A stretch of DNA of 64,000 nucleotides from Eutypella sp. D-1 (GCA_023313575.1 JAJTTP010000006.1:1-64000); one strand, 5' to 3'; counted from the first letter of the stretch, positions 1 to 11,095 are shown. Numbers and translations: made by a program. Notes: generated by a model not told the origin, from the sequence alone.

Positions 1-726
1 GGGGATGGGCGAGACATAGGAATACAATTCATGAGCTCTCTTCTACTACGTTCGTGTCCAGGCAGTGCCATCTTCTGTCCGGAGTACCGCCTCTCATCTG
101 CGCCGGGCGGGCGGTTTCCTGCCGCTCTCCAGGACGCCGTTACGGCCTACTCCTTCTTAGTTCATAACTTGCATATCCCACAACAGGATATCGTCCTCTC
201 GGGCGATTCGGCCGGAGCCCACCTCGCCATCGCGCTGCTCCGCTACATAAACGCAAACCCAGATATTCTGCCCGAGCCTGCGGCGCTGCTGCTCTGGAGT
301 CCGTGGCCCGACATGATCATCAATGTCGATGTCGCTGATGAGCGGCCTGCCACTCATGTTGACCACGTCGCGCCACAGCTCATCGCATGGACGTACCGCG
401 AGTTCCTGCCGCGCCCTGAGACAGGAATAGCCCGTAGTAACCCTTACCTCTCGCCCGTCACCGCCGCGATTCCAACAGAGGTTCCGATCTGGGTGCAGTG
501 GGGCGGTGCCGAAATACTGAGGCCGGAGATCAAGAATTTCGTGGACGTGCAGGGGTCCTCCCAACCCCAACGTAGTGACGGGAGAAGAGCCCGCGTTAGG
601 GAGTATGAAGTCCCGCATGCCCCCCATGATATCCTCACACTGGCTCCCATAATTGGGTGGAAATCGGAAGCGGCCGAGGCTGTTGGAAATGCAATTCATT
701 TTCTAGATGAGTGCCTCGCGCAATGA
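1..726 (+). CDS. alpha/beta hydrolase (HSL/arylacetamide deacetylase-like), 5' partial
   Basis: The reading frame is open from the first base of the window to a TGA at 724-726, so the 5' end (including the usual HGG oxyanion-hole motif) probably lies outside; the ATG at 31 is internal to the fold. Visible motifs are the nucleophile elbow GDSAGAHLA (about residues 58-66 counted from that ATG), a central WSPWPD segment, an acidic stretch GGAEILRPEI where the family carries its catalytic acid, and VPHAPHDI near the C terminus for the catalytic histidine. Established knowledge: this combination is typical of the hormone-sensitive-lipase branch of serine esterases, which hydrolyse carboxylic esters. 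The substrate cannot be read from the sequence. The family is fairly sure, the role unknown. It faces a decayed membrane-protein gene on the opposite strand. Confidence 0.75.
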   Translation, partial: GDGRDIGIQFMSSLLLRSCPGSAIFCPEYRLSSAPGGRFPAALQDAVTAYSFLVHNLHIPQQDIVLSGDSAGAHLAIALLRYINANPDILPEPAALLLWSPWPDMIINVDVADERPATHVDHVAPQLIAWTYREFLPRPETGIARSNPYLSPVTAAIPTEVPIWVQWGGAEILRPEIKNFVDVQGSSQPQRSDGRRARVREYEVPHAPHDILTLAPIIGWKSEAAEAVGNAIHFLDECLAQ

Positions 727-1519
727 TTATGTGGAGAAGTTAGCACTTATGATCTAGTTCTCGGGTATTGTCTTCAATATGACTCTTGTAGAATAGCTTT
801 TGTTAACATGCAACGAGTTATAATTCATCTCACGAGATGTCCAAGGCTACGTTACGCCCCACCATACATTATGGTATAAGAACCTACCAAACCTATGTAG
901 TTACATAAGTACATATGTAGTTGATAGTGATTCTAGCGAAGTAGAGAACGTTTCGCGGGTCGCCCCAACAGCCCTACCAATAGACTAAGGCCAGTATGTG
1001 ACTGCGCGCTAAAGGCGGGACGGGTCGCTGTTACAAGTCCACTTAGGCTGGAATGTGGTATTAGGGGCGATCCTGGACTGCGATAAGTACCTAGGTACAG
1101 TCAGAGCCGATCCAATTTTCGACCGTCAGAACCTTGAAAAGACAAGACCCTTTATTCCCTCCCCTCAAAAGCAAATCCATTGGAACTCGGTGAAATTGTG
1201 TAGCCCGTAGAAATTTAAAGGGATAGACTACTAGACGATAGAATACTCAGGGAAAGAGGTTCGATTAACTGCAAATGGGAGCCGAGAGCGCTGCCGCAGG
1301 AAAGGGGAATGGAGCAAGGCACTCCCTTAGAAGATTATGATCTAGTCTATTACAGATCTTCTCATAACCCTCTCTCTCGCACATCAAGAGGAACTTTGCT
1401 TTATTAGCAGACAGTGTTATTAACAAATTGGATGATACACGCTTCTCCTTTATATGCATCATATGACAATGGCTCATTAGACAATAGAAGGTATAAGCCT
1501 TTCGTGCCGGAGGGTCGTT
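727..1519. other. intergenic, no gene recognised
   Basis: This is ordinary-composition sequence between two convergent 3' ends. It holds a perfect 12-bp palindrome GTACCTAGGTAC at 1087-1098. The open frames here are short and carry no recognisable motif. Confidence 0.5.
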
Positions 1520-2273
1520 CTACCTAGTTCCCGAAGACTCCCTAATGAGTTCGATATTATCGTCGGACGTTTGCGTATATGGCTGTACGACAATAGTGAG
1601 AGCCTCTTCATCACCACCTTCTATTGTCGACATCCCGGTCAACGTGATGTCCCATATGGGCTTATACTTCTTCTTGTTCCTTTTCAGGCGGTCGCGGCTG
1701 ATTGATTCCGACGGCCGTTGTTTCGAGGGCCGTGGTGGGTGGAAGTAGTTGTCCACCCAGGAGAATATGGGCGTTACCAGAGGGTAGATGCTTGGCAGGC
1801 AGGCACAGATAATTCCAACGTACAGTTCTAGGCCAGACCACAGAATCGCGGGGACTGAGTCGACTATTAAGTTGAAATTAGATCAGTAGCACCGCAAATA
1901 TATCAAGTTTTGAACTTACGTGTGGTATTGACTGAAATGGTAAACTTGGGGATGCAGGTAAGTCTAACGATGCTGAACACTACGGTGCTTTTGGTAAAGT
2001 AGGCTCGTTAGTCAAGGCGTCATATGGTGGTGTAGTAGAAACGTACAGCGCTCCAACCGCAAACATGACGGAGATCACAATCTTGTTCATTGTCCCGAGA
2101 CGGAGATGCGTTAGATAGGGGAATGGCAAAGCTAGTATGAACAGATCCTGGGCGAGGTCGACACCGCCACCAGACCAAGCGACAAAGTTGGCGCTCATGC
2201 AAGATCCGCTGTGTTAGCCATCCCACTATGCCCAGAAGTAGTTCACTGGTTCGCATTGGAAGATAGTAGCCAT
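1520..2273 (-). pseudogene. SAT4/rhodopsin-type fungal integral membrane protein, 5'-truncated with in-frame stops
   Basis: Three exons can be joined on the minus strand: about 2273-2047, 1972-1920 and 1863-1520. The introns are 1973-2046 (GTACGT donor, CTAAC branch, TTCAG acceptor) and 1864-1919 (GTAAGT donor). Joined, they read FQCEPVNYFW, then SANFVAW, DLAQDLFILALPFPYLTHLRL, a VGAL/IVRLT junction, ILWSGLELYVGIICACLPS and PIFSWVDNYF. Order and spacing match the C-terminal half of the fungal rhodopsin-like (SAT4-type) seven-helix family. Two stops interrupt the first exon, TAG at 2226-2228 and TAA at 2214-2216. The first helices are missing: only about 40 bases separate the homology from the end of the next gene. 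The TAG is explained by one C-to-T change in a CpA, as RIP makes. The splice sites and last exons remain intact, so decay may be recent. Confidence 0.7.
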
Positions 2274-2315
2274 ATTACCTAGAAAATAGCTTAGATAAAC
2301 CCTTCATAGCATAAA

Positions 2316-3338
2316 TCACAGTTCACTGTTCACTGCATCATCCCATGTTTCCTTTACAATACGCCAGTACCGATCGGCGTCTGCCCGAACGTGTGCAACA
2401 TGTCCACTTCCCTCGAACCGTTCAAGTCGAACATTAAAGCCCTTCTTTCTTGCGTTGGCTGCGTCACACTCAACCATCTCTGCTGGGCAGATCTTGTCAC
2501 TGTTACTATATATATATGTCCGAGAGAACTCGTCGTTCTTGCGCGGATCGTTGTGTGCCGTCGCATATGTCTTTTGATTATCGGGGAGGCCAAAGACACA
2601 AATCAAAACCCAGAAGGTCATGGCAACGAGATGCGCCACAGGCATCGCTATCATCCGCTGCCACCCCGGCTTGATGGCAGCTGTGAGAAGGTCGACGTTA
2701 AACTGGTAGCTCCAGACACCAGGGCTAGAGTCGAAGATGGTGATGTGTCTGGGCAGAGATGGTCTTCCTTGATTGCTACCTCTGGCCCTCGCCTCATCTG
2801 GCTGATGCCCGAGGCGCTGCGAGAAGTTGCTGTAAAGGTGATACAGGGAGCAGGAACCGCCCCCTGACAGAGAGTGGATGAGCAGGCGAGGACGCATCGT
2901 ACCCTGAGGCGCCTCGTTGTTCTCGCCGTCTGTCAAAGCGGCTATGATTGGCCCAACAGCTGGTGCCGTATCCTGGATCCCTTTGCTGGGAAAGATCAGG
3001 TCTGCGAAGCGGCCCTTCACCAGGAGTATGGTGGAAGAAGGATACATGGTCTTATACTGGTTGACGTATCGCGCTAGATGAGCGTCTCGTGCATCCATCC
3101 AGCCTAGAACAAGCACAAGCTTGGGATCAGTCGTTGGGAATGGAGGTATAGACTCGGGCGGGCGGTAGAAAAGGACAGCGGACGACAGCTTCTCCATGAA
3201 GGAGAGAGGAGCGTCACGCTTGGGTGTCGACTGTTGCAAACTGGATGACATGAGTGCAGCAGGGAATATGAAGCAGAGCAGATAGAAGGGTGCCGAATAT
3301 GTCTTAAGGTTGATATCGATGATGATTGATTGCTTCAA
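2316..3338 (-). CDS. DUF829/TMEM53-family alpha/beta-hydrolase-like protein
   Basis: This single uninterrupted frame of 340 codons contains LVLVLGWMDARDAHLARY near residues 73-90, a serine elbow-like LLIHSLSGGGS in the middle, FDSSPG, and a C-terminal HVAHVRADADRYWR that places a histidine where the fold has its last catalytic residue. This order is characteristic of the DUF829 (TMEM53) family. Those proteins are predicted hydrolases; the human member is at the nuclear envelope. The substrate is unknown. The first 29 residues contain the hydrophobic stretch FYLLCFIFPAALM, which could be a membrane anchor. The next Met, at 3249-3251, is an alternative start that would remove it. A second hydrophobic stretch occurs near MPVAHLVAMTFWVLICVFGL. 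Confidence 0.75.
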   Translation of the reverse strand: MKQSIIIDINLKTYSAPFYLLCFIFPAALMSSSLQQSTPKRDAPLSFMEKLSSAVLFYRPPESIPPFPTTDPKLVLVLGWMDARDAHLARYVNQYKTMYPSSTILLVKGRFADLIFPSKGIQDTAPAVGPIIAALTDGENNEAPQGTMRPRLLIHSLSGGGSCSLYHLYSNFSQRLGHQPDEARARGSNQGRPSLPRHITIFDSSPGVWSYQFNVDLLTAAIKPGWQRMIAMPVAHLVAMTFWVLICVFGLPDNQKTYATAHNDPRKNDEFSRTYIYSNSDKICPAEMVECDAANARKKGFNVRLERFEGSGHVAHVRADADRYWRIVKETWDDAVNSEL

Positions 3339-4415
3339 GAAAGGATAAGGGATATTACACTTCAGAAAGCCGACGAAGATGTCAAGGTAACTTGGATCTT
3401 TGCAAAGAAGCTTTGCTGGCTACCAAAACTTGCCTTTCGTTCACAAGCAGCTCGGGAGGACGGTAAAAAACGGTTTGAAGTGGGGAACGACGCGATACAT
3501 TGATGCCCGTTCATCGACTTTTCGAGGGTAACCAAACCTTCGGGCCAAGGGGGGAATGTGATGACCCAGTTATCATCTTTGATCAGTCACCATCATACCG
3601 CATTGAAGTAGAATGCTACTCCATCCCTGCATCACGGCCTTGGCATAGGCTAGATTCCGACTGCAAGGTAGGTCACATTAAGGGCACCTCAAGTTGTAAA
3701 TAAACGATTTCACTGTAATTTAGGTAGTAGTGGCGCTTTGTGCAATGTTATAACGGGCACCAGAACTGCGCTACGGGTAGCTGCCAGCCTAGTAGCCCTC
3801 GTTGAATACCTAGATAACCTTGGCTAACTGATATGCATTAGTAAACCGTTTATTTCAAACATAGGCTATAGGGGGATGCCACTCGGTTAACAGAATCAAA
3901 AGGATAACAGGCGAAAGAGAGCAGATATATCCCTTGCTTATTCCGAGGGGATGTTATTCCAAACCACCTGCGGGCGCTACTAGTACGCCTGTTAGTGGAT
4001 GGGTCCCCCAATGTAACGCTGTAGCAAAACCCTGATGATATACACACCCTGGGTGTGTCTTGCGGGTACGCCTCAGCCTCTAACCTTCAAAGGTGACATG
4101 TTAATCCGTACGGCCTAACGGGAACCTCGAAGCTGAGACGTATCTCTTGGTGCGGCTCAAAACCCTCCGCTAGCTTGAAGTAATGTATCGCATACGCGAT
4201 CTCGTCCAATGAACGCAGTCTCATAAGGGCACCTATACCCCAGGATCGCAAAAGTCCTCGCGCCTGCGTCCGCCGTTGGAACGCTGGCGATAGCTCCTAA
4301 TCATAAGCACGGTGGCTCGGGCGTGACGCGACGTCGGGCTTGTCCCACCCTCCACCGCAGGGCAGATGAGACTATTCTCTGGTTGAAGGTTTGTAGTCGA
4401 CGATAGCGGGGTAGT
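3339..4415. other. intergenic, no gene recognised
   Basis: No open frame with recognisable motifs was found on either strand. The interval holds the upstream region of the DUF829-like gene and the 3' flank of CSL4. Confidence 0.5.
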
Positions 4416-5133
4416 TCAGAACGGCTTGGCGACCTTGCGGCTCTCGGACAATCCTGTCTCGGGATCCTTGTACTCCTTCCAACTGACCGGGTACATCGTG
4501 TTTCCAGACTCGCTGGTCGCCATGATGACGCCGAGTTCGTTGCTCGCAGTCGACAGGTAATAATTGGCCTGGTCACCGAGCGAGATCTATCACCAGAGAA
4601 TATGTTAGCCAACGTGGGGATCCTCTTCCAATCCGCGAGCATGGTTCAAGTGAGAGGAGGGTAGAAGGGGATCGGCAACGTACCACATGCGCCCTGACGA
4701 TATCACCGGGCCGGAAGCTCTCGTAGATCTTAACGCGATCCTTCTCGGTAGCCCTGACATCCTGGACGCGAATGAGGCCCTGCCACTCGCTCTCGAGGAC
4801 GGTGTCGCCGACGACGAGGATAGCGACGGTGGCCTGGCGGGGGTTGATGCGGGTGACGCGGCACAGGACGACGTTGCCGACGTCGGGGAGGACCTCGCGC
4901 TTCTCGGAGAGGCCGGACCGCGAGACGGAGATGGTGGGCAGCTTGGCGGGCTCCCGCGGAGTAATTTTGGTCATCCGCTTGGCGGGGCCGGGGGCCTTCT
5001 CGGGCTGGGCCAGGGAGACGGTGCCCAATAAGGAGGAGTACAGGTTCGATTCGTGGATATGAGTCCCGGGCCCCGCGATGTATTGGGTGCAAGGCCCCAG
5101 CAGCTGGCCGGGTATGGCGACAGTCTGCGCCAT
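4416..5133 (-). CDS. CSL4: exosome complex cap subunit Csl4
   Basis: There are two exons, 5133-4684 and 4586-4416, and a 97-nt intron (4587-4683) with GTACGT donor, GGCTAACAT branch and GATAG acceptor. The product is 206 residues. The N terminus (VAIPGQLLGP, then GTHIHESNLYSSLLGTV) is the exosome-cap N-terminal domain. The middle (VGNVVLCRVTRINPRQA to SFRPGDIVRAHV) is the S1-type RNA-binding fold. Exon 2 continues ISLGDQANYYLSTASNELGV, the usual end of the Csl4 S1 region. Established role: Csl4 sits on the RNA entry side of the nine-subunit exosome ring and contributes to 3'-5' RNA decay and processing. The start at 5133 was chosen because the conserved domain begins within a few residues; the frame stays open upstream through low-complexity sequence that lacks homology. 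It is divergent from ERG2. Confidence 0.92.
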
Positions 5134-6090
5134 CGTGGAAGGGCAACGGAAATCCGTGCGTACAGATTCGTTGGTCAGGTTGCTGACAAACGAGTAAATC
5201 CTAGTTGGATTGTGTAGCTCCGAAGCTGTGTGGTGTGTATTATGTGTGTTTGTGTATGGAAAAGTAAAGCAATCCCACTTCAGTAGATTCAGTGACGACA
5301 GTAGCTGGAAAAAAAAGCTGACTACTTTCTGAAAAGGGTTAGCTCCATTTTCTCCACATCGGCATGCAAGGGACGCTGACGGAAGTAAGCCGGCTATCCC
5401 CTTTCGGGAAGAGTGGTCCGACCCGGTATTGCGGCCCCCGAGAAAGCCGAGTTTTGGATCCACTGAAAGTAAATAAAGTAAACGGAGAGAGAGGTACGTA
5501 CTTTGAAGAAGGGAAAGAACAAATAAAAAAAGACAGAGCGAAAAAGAAAACAAAAAAAGCCAAGACCCTTACAGCGCTGGACCCTTGACGTAGTAACCAC
5601 AAAAATCAACAAATCAACAAATCAACAAATCGTCAACCGGAGATTGGACGCATCTGTCTGCTGGGGGGTTTGCAGATTAGCACATGCCAATCTCCTACAA
5701 CGCACAAAGTCGGTCTCTGTTGATAAGTAAGCCTACGCAACGGCGTACTCGTTAACTTATAATTCGTACTCGGACGCATAAATCCACTTATGCGATACGA
5801 ATACGAATAATACAGGACCCCCTTTTTTAACACTTTAGAGCTCTACTTAGTGGTTATCAATCTGATTCAACAGATATACACTTTCTTTTTCTGTGGGCAT
5901 CAAACGTAGGGTGGGCATGGATACATCGAGGTTTTCCGTATATATAGTTTTAGGGACGGTTTCAATTGTTTTCTTATTTTTTTTTCTCTTTGGTACGCGA
6001 TATCTTACACGATAATTCCCTACTCTCACCTTTCATATCCCTCGCGGCCTCTCTCTATCCCTAATTCACCGCCAGCCAGAAAAGAGAGTC
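5134..6090. other. divergent promoter region between CSL4 and ERG2
   Basis: This roughly 950-bp spacer serves as upstream sequence for both flanking genes. It contains A-rich and pyrimidine-rich tracts and a short direct repeat of AATCAACAA units near 5600-5630. A TATATA run at 5939-5946 lies about 150 bp upstream of the ERG2 start. No transcription-factor site is claimed. Confidence 0.5.
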
Positions 6091-6928
6091 ATGCCTCCCA
6101 AATCCAAATCCCAGTCTGCGCCGCAGCAGCAGCAGAAGCGGAAGTCGTCGTCTTCCTCGTTCTGCAGCTGCAGCTTGACCAAGGTCCTCACGATCGTGGC
6201 CGTGATAGTGGGCCTGCTGAGCCCGATCATATACCTGCTCGAGCAGAACCTCGAGAAGTTCTACTTCCTCGACATGGACGAGCTCAAGGACCTCACCGAG
6301 CGCGCCATCTCCGCCCACCCCAACGACACCGCCGCCATCGTCAGCTTCCTCGCCACGGAGCTGCACGAGAAGTACCCCGACAAGATCAACCCCCACCATG
6401 ACGACCCGAACGAGTGGTTCTTCAACAACGCCGGCGGCGCTATGGGCAGCATGTACATCATGCACTCTAGTAAGACTTCCATCCAATCATTTACCAGCGT
6501 GAAATGAAAAAAGTGAGAAAAAGATCTTGAATGAAGCAAAGGCTAACACGAACCCACCACCAGGCATCACCGAGTACCTGATCATCTTCGGGTCAGCGGT
6601 AGGCACGGAGGGACACACGGGACGGCACACAGCAGACGACTACTTCTACATCCTGACGGGGGAGCAGTGGACGCACACGCCGGGCAACTTCGAGCCCGTG
6701 GTGTTCCCCGCCGGCAGCATGAACCACATGCGCCGCGGCGAGGTCCGCCAGTACCGCCTGCCCCAGGGCTGCTTCGCCCTCGAGTACGCCCGCGGCTGGA
6801 TCCCCCCCATGCTCTTCTTCGGCTTCGCCGACACCTTCACCAGCACCCTCGACGTCGAGACCCTCGGCCGCACTATCTGGATCAACGGCCGCGAGACACT
6901 GCGTAACCTGCTCCAGGGCAAGTTCTGA
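6091..6928 (+). CDS. ERG2: C-8 sterol isomerase (ERG2/sigma-1 receptor family)
   Basis: Exon 1 is 6091-6469 and exon 2 is 6564-6928, separated by a 94-nt intron with GTAAG donor and CACCAG acceptor; the product is 247 residues. A Ser/Gln-rich head is followed by one membrane helix (LTKVLTIVAVIVGLLSPIIYLL), then NEWFFNNAGGAMGSM, SSITEYLIIFGSAVGTEGHT, DDYFYILTGEQW, and a C-terminal YARGWIPPMLFFGFADTFTST. These blocks define the ERG2/sigma-1 family, including the acidic residue of the EGHTGRH region and the cupin-like barrel. Established function: it moves the sterol double bond from C8 to C7 in ergosterol synthesis in the endoplasmic reticulum and is a target of morpholine fungicides. Length is normal and no key block is missing. 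Confidence 0.95.
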
Positions 6929-7636
6929 TCGGATTTTCGAAAGTTTTCCCGCCCACGCGAGCTCGAGATGTTCGACGAGGGGACTGGGTTTGGGGCTTCG
7001 TGTAATGCGATGTATGGGACGGGATGAGGCGGGGAAGTTTAGTATTATGAAGCGTTAGCTGGCCGTGGGCCTGAGCTTCGGTATCGGTTCAGCTATAGCT
7101 AGGGCAGCGACGCTGAAAATCCTTTTTGCCCCCTGTGTGGTGGACGCGGCTTTTTCGCATATAGACCAGAGGCTCCTTTGCCCTCCCTATAATGTTAATT
7201 CATATAGACGGGCAGAGTGTATAAATACTAGACCCTACAGCCCTCCCGCAAAGTTAGACCCGCGGAGGCACCGTGCACTGCGACCAAACCCGGTCTTTCG
7301 ATTTGCCTAGATCAGAACTTGTCCCTGGTCGTCGCCAGCCCTACTGACAGCCAGGAAGACGGCCCGTGCCGTAACCCAGGCAGACGGGGTGCAAATAAAT
7401 TGCAACTGTGAAAACACACACTTTTTGATGTGTACTACCATAACCAACATAGCCCAGAAGAAATCGCCGAAAAAGGGAATATACTACAAAGCCTTCGTGA
7501 TATGTATAGGAAGCTTTCACTCTCGTAGCTTTCTGCGGTTGTGAAGATCCTAGGCTTGGAAAGGGACGGTTTTGTGTTGCCGCAGCGTTGATGCGGACTT
7601 GGTGTTGCCGTTTATCTGCGCACCCCCCTTGCCAGG
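6929..7636. other. 3' flank of ERG2, no gene recognised
   Basis: The sequence shows no coding signal beyond short frames. It ends where the first LTR-like repeat begins. Confidence 0.45.
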
Positions 7637-7805
7637 TGTAACGAAGCCGTCACCACTGGTCTTGATTTTTTATAAGCAAAAATATAGAAGGAGTCAACAC
7701 CGAAAGGATGTGGTCGCCAAGATATCGTGAAGTCTGGGCGACCTATCACCGCGTGACCTTGACGCTTAAGGTTGGGTTTTTATCAGGAATGAGTGCTTTG
7801 TAACA
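7637..7805 (+). repeat. degenerate LTR-like repeat, copy 1 (internally deleted)
   Basis: The copy begins TGTAACGAAGCCGTCACCAC and ends GTGCTTTGTAACA, so it has the TG...CA termini of LTRs. The first 33 bases match copy 2 at 7968 almost exactly (one inserted G), and the last 35 or so bases also match its end. It lacks about 80 bases that copy 2 has in the middle. Flanking pentamers CCAGG and CGAGG differ at one base and may be a decayed target duplication. No internal coding sequence accompanies it. Confidence 0.5.
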
Positions 7806-7967
7806 CGAGGCTAGAGGAAGTCGTGCAGACCAAAGACCCGACTGATTACTCAATATTCTCGTGACTCGAAATGGAGCGTTCCGGATGTCAGCTCGTAGCT
7901 TGGACCCTGGACGGTGCTTGGAGGGCCCTGGAAGAAAGCGGTTGGGGTGTACATCTCTAGTAATATG

Positions 7968-8220
7968 TAACGAAGCCGTCACCACTGGGTCTTGATTTTA
8001 GATAACAAAGGGCGTAGAAGGGTAAATACTTAGATTGATCGCTGGCTAGCTAAAAGAGAGACTATCTAGATAGGAGTGGTCCCATACCCTTTTTATAGAA
8101 AAAGGGAGATCCAATTTTGTATGGATCGATACCAAGGGTCAAGTCGATCCATCCTTCCACGTGACTGTTATCGTTATCAGTGGGGCTCTTTTACCCTGGA
8201 ATGAGTGGTTTGTAACATCC
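7968..8220 (+). repeat. degenerate LTR-like repeat, copy 2
   Basis: The copy begins TGTAACGAAGCCGTCACCAC and ends GTGGTTTGTAACA. It shares both termini and parts of the interior (ACAAAGGGCGTAGAAGG against GCAAAAATATAGAAGG; CACGTGACTGTTATCG against GCGTGACCTTGACGC) with copy 1, about 160 bp upstream. Same-orientation copies with shared TG...CA ends suggest two solo LTRs, or the two LTRs of an element that has lost its body. No target duplication is evident. Confidence 0.5.
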
Positions 8221-8571
8221 ATGAATACTGGAACTTGATGTGAAAAAGAGGTTAAATACGAATAATAAATAAGCAGGCAGTATATAGCCACCACCTTACC
8301 GCGTATCACCTAGGCATTTTACTGGTTACTCGAATCCCAAGGTTAATAGGAACTGCGGTGGGATGGCAGGCGGGCAGTAGCATCAGTGATACTAAATTTA
8401 AGATCCATCCGGTTCTTTGCCGACACCCACAGGCGGTGGCAGCGTAAAACATCGTATTATAAAGTCTCATGGTGGTGAGAGTCCGGGTTTTGGCGTGCAT
8501 GGGGGCTGCAACGTCGATTTGAACTACCTGGAAAATGCGCCAATGGAATTGATTGTATAGCCGTGTCTATC

Positions 8572-10888
8572 CTAAATGAGGGTTATCGTTATTTTGTCCT
8601 CCTCTCGTGCTGAGAGCATGTAGTTTCGTGCAGTTGTGCCTTTACCGTCATTAAACGTAAAACCAGACCACGTCCCGATGCGTCTGTAATGACCTGGTCT
8701 CTCTTCACAATGCCTCACAATCAGGCCATCCAAAAATTGTTGGTCAATAACAGGCATCAAATAGGTCTGTTCCCGGAGTAACATGCCGTCACGACTATCC
8801 ATGTGGACAGGCCCCATCCTCCATTCGAACTCAAACTTATCGTGTCCCAATGTTATGAAAACCTCTTTATGTTTCCGCATCGTTGCGTCTGCCCACTCTC
8901 TTCGAGAGTCGTGGATCTGGTAAAGATAGCACCGCAGTTCCAAGGAACAGTCCTTCGCGTTGTCGATAGTATGTGGGTCATGGACCTCGTTGATATCGAT
9001 TAATACCCTACTTTTCCGGTGCCAGTCCAAATTGGGATCTGGCATTTGGACCTTGGTGTCAAGGCATACCCAGCTCCATGAAGGGGCAATGTCATATGGG
9101 ATAACTGTGTCAGTAGGACTCCACGTCTCCCAAAGCAACTGCCATGGTAGCTGTGACTGCCACAAGCCTGCGACGTAGTGGTCCGTTTTCAGCCCACCCT
9201 CAATTCGTGAAGCAATTCCGTGGATCGCCATTAGCTTATCCGCTCTATATGTTGATTCGCACCCTGAATAGTGATTGACTATGCTTGTCCACTGTTGATA
9301 GATACAGTGCCTTAAAAGGGCGACTGACTTGTCTCGGGTGGTACCTTCCATATCGGCCAGTAGCCCCTTAGTTTGGGGATATTGGTCGAAAGGTGATATG
9401 TATTGCTGCACGAGTCTCTCAAAAGAAAACTTTCCGCTCGGGGATTTGTCATCTTCTATGTCGGAAGACATCAAGCTCTTCAATTCTGCCAACACAGGAG
9501 TTATACCTGGCACTCTAGCCTCATAGATGTCGTTACCAGCCCAGAGTTCATAGCCGTACTCAAATATGTAAGGAAACGTTTCGCAAGCTAGCACTTCGTA
9601 GCACTCCCATGAGATCTGTGTTCGGCTACAATTAATCTGCCGTGGCGCCAACGTGCGCTCCTGCATGACCCAAGCCCGCTTGTTCAGCGGTGCTTCGTTA
9701 ACGTCGCATACCCAGAGGCATGCGTCGAAGAATAGATACCTCCTCCGCGGTGCTTCCCTAGTCCAGTCAGGACGCAATTCTGGCAAACGAAGTGTTATTT
9801 CACAAGGAGAAACTAGTGCTGGCTTCCGGTCATAAAAGCAGCCTTCGGTTGGCCCCTGGGACGCTGTGGCGGCGATGTTACACCTCGAGTATCGATATAC
9901 GTCGGCCATAGACTTGCTCTCTTGTAGCCAATCTTCTTCGTTGCCTTGAATGATACATAGCGAATCAATCCATATGTAGCCGGCACCAAGGAAGCGGGAT
10001 AGACGAACAGCGTCTTGAAATGTTTTGGGGAGTTCCGCAAAGGAAAAGCCGTTCTCTACTCGATACTTATAGTTCTCATCCGTGAGTTTAAGCATCTCCT
10101 CAGTCTCACCCCAGCAGTGGCTAAGTGTTGTGTAAAACCCTTCAGGTTGATGTTGCGTCAAATGAAGTTTGATTCTGTGATGGCTGAGATCTTGATTGCC
10201 AAGATACCCGTCGCCGAGGTCACCAATGTAGAGGAGTCTCGTCGGCCACCACACACCGGGGTGGAGAGTTTTGCAGATGTCATGATTTCGAAGGCAATTT
10301 TCCATCCACGAGCGGCATAGTTCCCATGCTACAAGGCTACCTGTCGAATCCGGAGGCACATAATTCTGGCTAGGGTATCTTGCTGATTCCTTGAGCACCC
10401 TTTCCCGTTCTATCAAAAAACAAGAAGCAGGTTAGTAATGCTATTTGCTAGGGAATCAAGTCGGTTGCAAATGACTCACGTGAAGTGCCTGGATAGGCAA
10501 GACATGCCTTCCGGTATCCTTCAGCAGTTGTATTGCAGACAGGAGAGCCTTGATAGAACGCAAGTAGTTTGCAAAAGAAAGTCTCTCTTGATTGGCGTGC
10601 CTGAAGCTTCCACCCTTCCAAAGGGCGTTGCTCTAAGGGACTGTAGTCACAATCGTAGATGCCTTTTCGACGCAGTTTATAGTCAAAGATAATACAGAGC
10701 CTGCAACCGGATCGGACCGAATTCTTGAAGCTACGTAATGTATCATAAAAGCTCCCTTTTGCGTGTTTACCCCTCCCCACAGTCTCCAAAGCAGAGAAAA
10801 GTGAGGCGCAGTAATCGCATAGTATAGGCCCAAACCGCCTTGGGACAACATTCACATCTCGATCCTCTTCGAGCGGCTCGGACGCCAT
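8572..10888 (-). CDS. HET-domain (heterokaryon incompatibility-type) protein
   Basis: There are two exons, 10888-10480 and 10409-8572, with a 70-nt intron (GTGAGT donor, ACTAAC branch, GATAG acceptor); the product is about 748 residues. The N-terminal part carries paired cysteines (LCDYC, then GCRLC) typical of this group. The HET core follows: FYTTLSHCWGETEEMLKLT, LPKTFQDAVRLSRFLGAGYI, WIDSLCIIQGNEEDWLQES, VYRYSRCNIAATAS. After it comes RAWVMQERTLAPRQINCSR, another family block. Established knowledge: HET domains act in non-self recognition and fungal programmed cell death, but most members are uncharacterised. I chose the Met at 10886-10888 because homology starts shortly after it; the frame is open up to a Met at 11095, an alternative start. 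No NLR or other partner gene lies next to it. Confidence 0.88.
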
Positions 10889-11095
10889 GCTGTTCCAGCC
10901 ACGCCAATAGGCCGTTAGGTGTATGATAGAATCATCGAAAGAAGGAGAAGTAGATAGATATTTTGGTTGGCTGTATAGAAAAGGATCAGTGACAGGAGCA
11001 TCGGAGAAACTATGGGAACAGGGAGAAGAGGTGCAGATTCTAGAATTCACGTACAGTGGAGCGGGGCTGTGAAAAAGTGTGTTATACATAGCCAC

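Noticed and set aside
4573..5553. N-terminal extension of CSL4 to a Met at 5553
   Set aside because: The extra 140 residues are Ser/Leu/Phe low complexity from the promoter region; the conserved domain starts at the Met at 5133.
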